Assembly (NCBI RefSeq): GCF_016765775.1
Contig: NZ_JAESVN010000001.1
Coordinates: 372,001-436,000 of the forward strand
Direction: 5' to 3'
DNA length: 64,000 nucleotides
DNA from: Szabonella alba
GTDB taxonomy: Bacteria; Pseudomonadota; Alphaproteobacteria; Rhodobacterales; Rhodobacteraceae
Shown piece after piece: positions 61,359 through 64,000 of this stretch (positions within the stretch are counted from its first letter, which is position 1; every line of letters starts with the position of its first letter). The translations under genes were made by a program, and so were the position numbers. Under the pieces are notes generated by a model that worked only from the letters and a program-made list of their open reading frames with translations, had not been told where the DNA came from and did not search any database.

Positions 61359-61754
61359 TCAGTTGCCTGCCGGTGCGGGGGCTGGTGCCGGATCATCCGC
61401 GCGCGGCGGGGTCAGCGGCGCCGAGGAGGAGGCGGGCGGCAGCAGATCCGAGCCCAGCGGCGTTTCGGCCGGGGCCGAGGACGGCGCGGGCAGCGAACCG
61501 CCGAACTGATCGACCACCGAGGTTCCGGTCGCACCGCGTGCGGCAAGGATCGTCAACGTCAGCGAGGTGATGATGAAGGCAATGGCAAGTGCCCATGTCA
61601 CCTTGGTCATTGCCGTTGCGGCGCCCCGGGCCGACATCGACCCGCCACCACCGCCGCCAATGCCAAGGCCGCCGCCCTCCGACCGCTGCACCAGCACCAC
61701 GCCGATCAGGGCGAGGGCAAGGATCAGGTGGATGGTGAGAACGACATTTTCCAT
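61359..61754 (-). CDS. secG: Preprotein translocase subunit SecG
   Basis: 131 residues. Two membrane helices (MENVVLTIHLILALALIGVV and VTWALAIAFIITSLTLTILA) flank the glycine-rich loop GGGLGIGGGGGG with the preceding QRSE of SecG. The C-terminal 50 residues are Pro/Ala/Ser-rich and extend past the typical length, as in other alphaproteobacteria. It assists SecYE in protein export. It lies upstream of pyrG, 173 bases apart, on the same strand. Confidence 0.93.
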   Translation of the reverse strand: MENVVLTIHLILALALIGVVLVQRSEGGGLGIGGGGGGSMSARGAATAMTKVTWALAIAFIITSLTLTILAARGATGTSVVDQFGGSLPAPSSAPAETPLGSDLLPPASSSAPLTPPRADDPAPAPAPAGN

Positions 61755-61910
61755 CAGCGCGGCTTTCGGGTCAGGTTTGCCGCTATCTAGGCGCTCGGGC
61801 CGCCGGGGGCAAGTGCAAAGGGGGCAGGAGCAGGCCGAAGGACCGGGGCAGCGGGCAAAATCCGGAGGCCAGAGCGATCCGGCCAGCCGGTGCTGTCCCG
61901 GTCCCTGCGG

Positions 61911-62117
61911 TCAGCGCATGTTCTTGACGAGTTCTTTCGCCATGTCGTTCTGCGCCTTCATCATCTTGGACAGCATGTCGCTGATTTGCTTCTGATCATT
62001 CATCTTGGCCGTCGCCTTCATGATCTTTTCTGCCAGCTTTTCATTTTCTTTCATACGCTTGGCTAACTCTTCAATGTCTTTCTTCACGTCTTTGTCAAGT
62101 TCGACCTTGGGCGCCAT
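61911..62117 (-). CDS. Small lysine-rich coiled-coil protein
   Basis: 68 residues with 15 Lys and 9 Met and no Gly, His, Cys or aromatic residue. The sequence KKDIEELAKRMKENEKLAEK then IMKATAKMNDQKQ and SDMLSKMMKAQNDMAKEL is a continuous amphipathic helix with heptad spacing. It is AT-richer than its neighbours, with many AAG/AAA codons. I do not recognise a family. ATG 62117 has AGGGAGTGG upstream (GGGAG). The gene is divergent from purA and about 150 bases upstream of secG. Confidence 0.65.
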   Translation of the reverse strand: MAPKVELDKDVKKDIEELAKRMKENEKLAEKIMKATAKMNDQKQISDMLSKMMKAQNDMAKELVKNMR

Positions 62118-62376
62118 CGTCCACTCCCTGAAAATGTTGCAAGTATCAGCGCCGGCAGTCTAGCATGAAGCGGGTCCCTGCCATAGCGTTCCATGGCACG
62201 CGGCAGGGGCGTTGCCACGCGTTGGGGAACACCGTGCTGCCATGCGGCGGCCTTGCGATGCCGGGGCGGATCTGTGCCAGCATACCACGTCCTGATCGGC
62301 TGCGACGCGAATCCGGGTTTCGCCGCGCGCGCCGGACCGCTATAGGACAGTCGGTTTCAAACCGAGGAGAACGGGC

Positions 62377-63669
62377 ATGGCCAATGTGGTTGTCGTGGGC
62401 GCGCAATGGGGCGATGAGGGCAAGGGCAAGATCGTCGACTGGCTGTCCGAACGCGCCGATGTGATCGCGCGCTTTCAGGGCGGGCACAATGCGGGCCATA
62501 CGCTGGTGATCGAGGGCAAGGTCTACAAGCTCAGCCTGCTGCCCTCGGGCATCGTGCGGGGCGGCAAGCTCAGCGTGATCGGCAATGGCGTCGTGCTGGA
62601 TCCCTGGCATCTGGTGTCCGAGATCGCCAAGCTGCGCGATCAGGGGGTCGAGATTTCGCCGGATAACCTGCTGATCGCCGAAAACACGTCCCTGATCCTG
62701 CCGGTGCATGGTGAATTGGACCGCGCGCGCGAGGCGCAGAATTCGGTGGCCAAGATCGGCACCACCGGTCGCGGTATCGGCCCGGCCTATGAGGACAAGG
62801 TGGGGCGCCGCGCGATCCGCGTGGCCGATCTGGCGGATGAGGCAACGCTGGATCTGCGCATCGGGCGGCTGCTGACGCATCACAACGCGCTGCGGGCGGG
62901 TCTGGGGCTTGATCCGGTCGATGCTGTGCGGCTGAAATCCGACCTGATGGCGATTGCGCCGCAGGTGCTGCCCTATGCCGCCCCGGTCTGGAAAGTGCTG
63001 ACCGAGGCGCGGCGTGCGGGCAAGCGCATCCTGTTCGAAGGCGCGCAGGGCGCCCTGCTGGATGTCGATTTCGGCACCTATCCCTATGTCACCTCATCCA
63101 ACACACTGGCCGGGCAGGCCGCCACCGGCACCGGGCTGGGGCCGACCGCGATTGATTTCGTTCTGGGCATCGTCAAGGCCTATACGACCCGGGTGGGCGA
63201 AGGTCCGTTTCCGGCCGAACTGCATGATGCCGATGGCGAAAGGCTTGGCACGCGCGGCCATGAATTCGGCACGGTGACGGGGCGCAAGCGGCGCTGCGGC
63301 TGGTTTGACGCGGTGCTGGTGCGCCAGACCTGCGCGACCTCGGGCGTCACCGGTATCGCGCTGACGAAACTGGACGTTCTGGACGGGTTCGAGACGCTGA
63401 AGATCTGTGTCGGCTATGATCTTGACGGCAAGCGGCTGGATTACCTGCCGACGGCCGCCGAGGCGCAGGCCCGCTGCACGCCGATCTATGAAGAACTGGA
63501 AGGCTGGAGCGAGTCGACCGAAGGCGCGCGGTCCTGGGCCGACCTTCCCGGTGCTGCGGTCAAATATGTGCGCCGGATCGAGGAACTGATCCAATGCCCG
63601 GTTGCCCTGCTGTCGACCTCACCCGAGCGTGACGACACGATCCTCGTCACCGATCCTTTCTCGGACTGA
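62377..63669 (+). CDS. purA: Adenylosuccinate synthetase
   Basis: 430 residues, normal length. [20 protein letters not shown] is the GTP site, [13 protein letters not shown] the IMP loop, [17 protein letters not shown] and [20 protein letters not shown] further active-site blocks, and SVTGRKR-type [14 protein letters not shown] the C-terminal signature. It converts IMP and aspartate to adenylosuccinate using GTP. ATG 62377 follows CGAGGAGAACGGGC. It is probably cotranscribed with the DUF2842 gene 36 bases later. Confidence 0.97.
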   Translation: MANVVVVGAQWGDEGKGKIVDWLSERADVIARFQGGHNAGHTLVIEGKVYKLSLLPSGIVRGGKLSVIGNGVVLDPWHLVSEIAKLRDQGVEISPDNLLIAENTSLILPVHGELDRAREAQNSVAKIGTTGRGIGPAYEDKVGRRAIRVADLADEATLDLRIGRLLTHHNALRAGLGLDPVDAVRLKSDLMAIAPQVLPYAAPVWKVLTEARRAGKRILFEGAQGALLDVDFGTYPYVTSSNTLAGQAATGTGLGPTAIDFVLGIVKAYTTRVGEGPFPAELHDADGERLGTRGHEFGTVTGRKRRCGWFDAVLVRQTCATSGVTGIALTKLDVLDGFETLKICVGYDLDGKRLDYLPTAAEAQARCTPIYEELEGWSESTEGARSWADLPGAAVKYVRRIEELIQCPVALLSTSPERDDTILVTDPFSD

Positions 63670-63705
63670 TCCCCCGGACTGATTCCCTCGACGGAGGCAA
63701 GGCGC

Positions 63706-63963
63706 ATGGCACTCAGCTACAAGGCAAGACGGCGCTGGTCCCTGATCATCCTGCTGGTGGGCTTGCCGCTTTATATCGTGGTAGCGGTCACGCTGGTCAA
63801 TCTGCTGGACCGCCCCCCGATCTGGGCGGAATTCCTGATCTATGTGGGATTGGGCTTTCTGTGGATGCTGCCCTTCAAATATGTGTTTCGCGGGGTCGGG
63901 CAGGCCGATCCCGATGCGGAGCCGGATGCAGGGCAGAAACCAAAGGAAAAGGCCGGGAACTGA
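63706..63963 (+). CDS. DUF2842 small membrane protein
   Basis: 85 residues. Two membrane helices (LIILLVGLPLYIVVAVTLVN and EFLIYVGLGFLWMLPFKYVF) are followed by a polar tail (DPDAEPDAGQKPKEKAGN). The MALSYKARRRW start and LDRPPIWAE loop match the DUF2842 family of alphaproteobacteria, of unknown role. GGAGGCAAGG upstream of ATG 63706. It follows purA by 36 bases. The stop codon lies inside the loop of the terminator. Confidence 0.85.
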   Translation: MALSYKARRRWSLIILLVGLPLYIVVAVTLVNLLDRPPIWAEFLIYVGLGFLWMLPFKYVFRGVGQADPDAEPDAGQKPKEKAGN

Positions 63964-63974
63964 TCCCGGCCTTT
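63948..63974 (+). terminator. Intrinsic terminator overlapping the DUF2842 stop codon
   Basis: An 11-bp stem (AAAGGCCGGGA, 63948-63958; TCCCGGCCTTT, 63964-63974) with loop ACTGA. The loop contains the stop TGA. The A-rich and T-rich ends let it work in both directions. Confidence 0.85.
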
Positions 63975-64000
63975 AGCATTTCGCGGATCCCGCATCGCCT

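Overview
The window is GC-rich, densely packed chromosomal DNA from an alphaproteobacterium. It is most likely of the Rhodobacterales (Paracoccus/Rhodobacter-like). Pointers are the gene set (fused TRAP permease, PuuD urate hydroxylase with a cytochrome c tail, DUF6497-like and DUF2842 proteins, a biotin-dependent propionyl-CoA carboxylase with methylmalonyl-CoA mutase), frequent GTG/TTG starts and many 4-base ATGA overlaps between neighbouring genes. I saw no insertion sequence, prophage, CRISPR array, rRNA or convincing tRNA. This is core chromosome, and most of its surprises lie in intergenic DNA.

Layout. 1-16.4 kb: folate genes (pabB end, pabC), several EamA/DMT exporters, HU, AMP nucleosidase, a tRNA wobble-uridine methyltransferase (mnmD) divergent from an FAD oxidoreductase, fadH, a LysR regulator, an OmpA-like protein, a CinA-type protein and methionine aminopeptidase. 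16.4-19.2 kb: a coupled minus-strand operon (FAD reductase, rsmD, HAD phosphatase, zinc-ribbon protein). 19.3-27.2 kb: peroxiredoxin, RNase D, then a minus-strand run with phhB, a GST, a FemAB-like acyltransferase, a phosphodiesterase, RidA and a class A penicillin-binding protein. 27.5-29.3 kb: glnK-amtB for ammonium sensing and uptake. 29.3-41.7 kb: aminotransferases, sseA, smpB, a DUF2157-like membrane protein behind a tandem operator, tadA, a LysR/puuD divergent pair for urate oxidation, small conserved proteins and a polyprenyl diphosphate synthase. 41.7-47.6 kb: a catabolic island (GntR regulator, TRAP transporter, two Gfo/Idh/MocA dehydrogenases). 47.7-56.9 kb: the propionyl-CoA to succinyl-CoA route (pccB, pccA, mutase), interleaved with small unknown proteins and lipoproteins. 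56.9-64 kb: a GST, a DUF1007/NicO metal transporter pair, pyrG, secG, a lysine-rich coiled-coil protein, purA and a DUF2842 protein.

How the parts work together. The pcc/mutase block carboxylates propionyl-CoA and rearranges methylmalonyl-CoA with cobalamin; the metal transporter beside it might supply cobalt. GlnK and AmtB form the usual signal-gated ammonium channel. The TRAP island probably imports a sugar or sugar acid that its dehydrogenases oxidise.

The most interesting non-coding signals are: a dispersed two-hairpin intergenic repeat with five copies and apparently compensating stem changes; an intrinsic terminator about 20 bases upstream of the pyrG start codon whose loop complements an upstream heptamer; a pair of TGAAC-GTTCA operators 31 bp apart; a cluster of TTGCA motifs before pccB; and a possible short RNA ending at a strong terminator near 51460.
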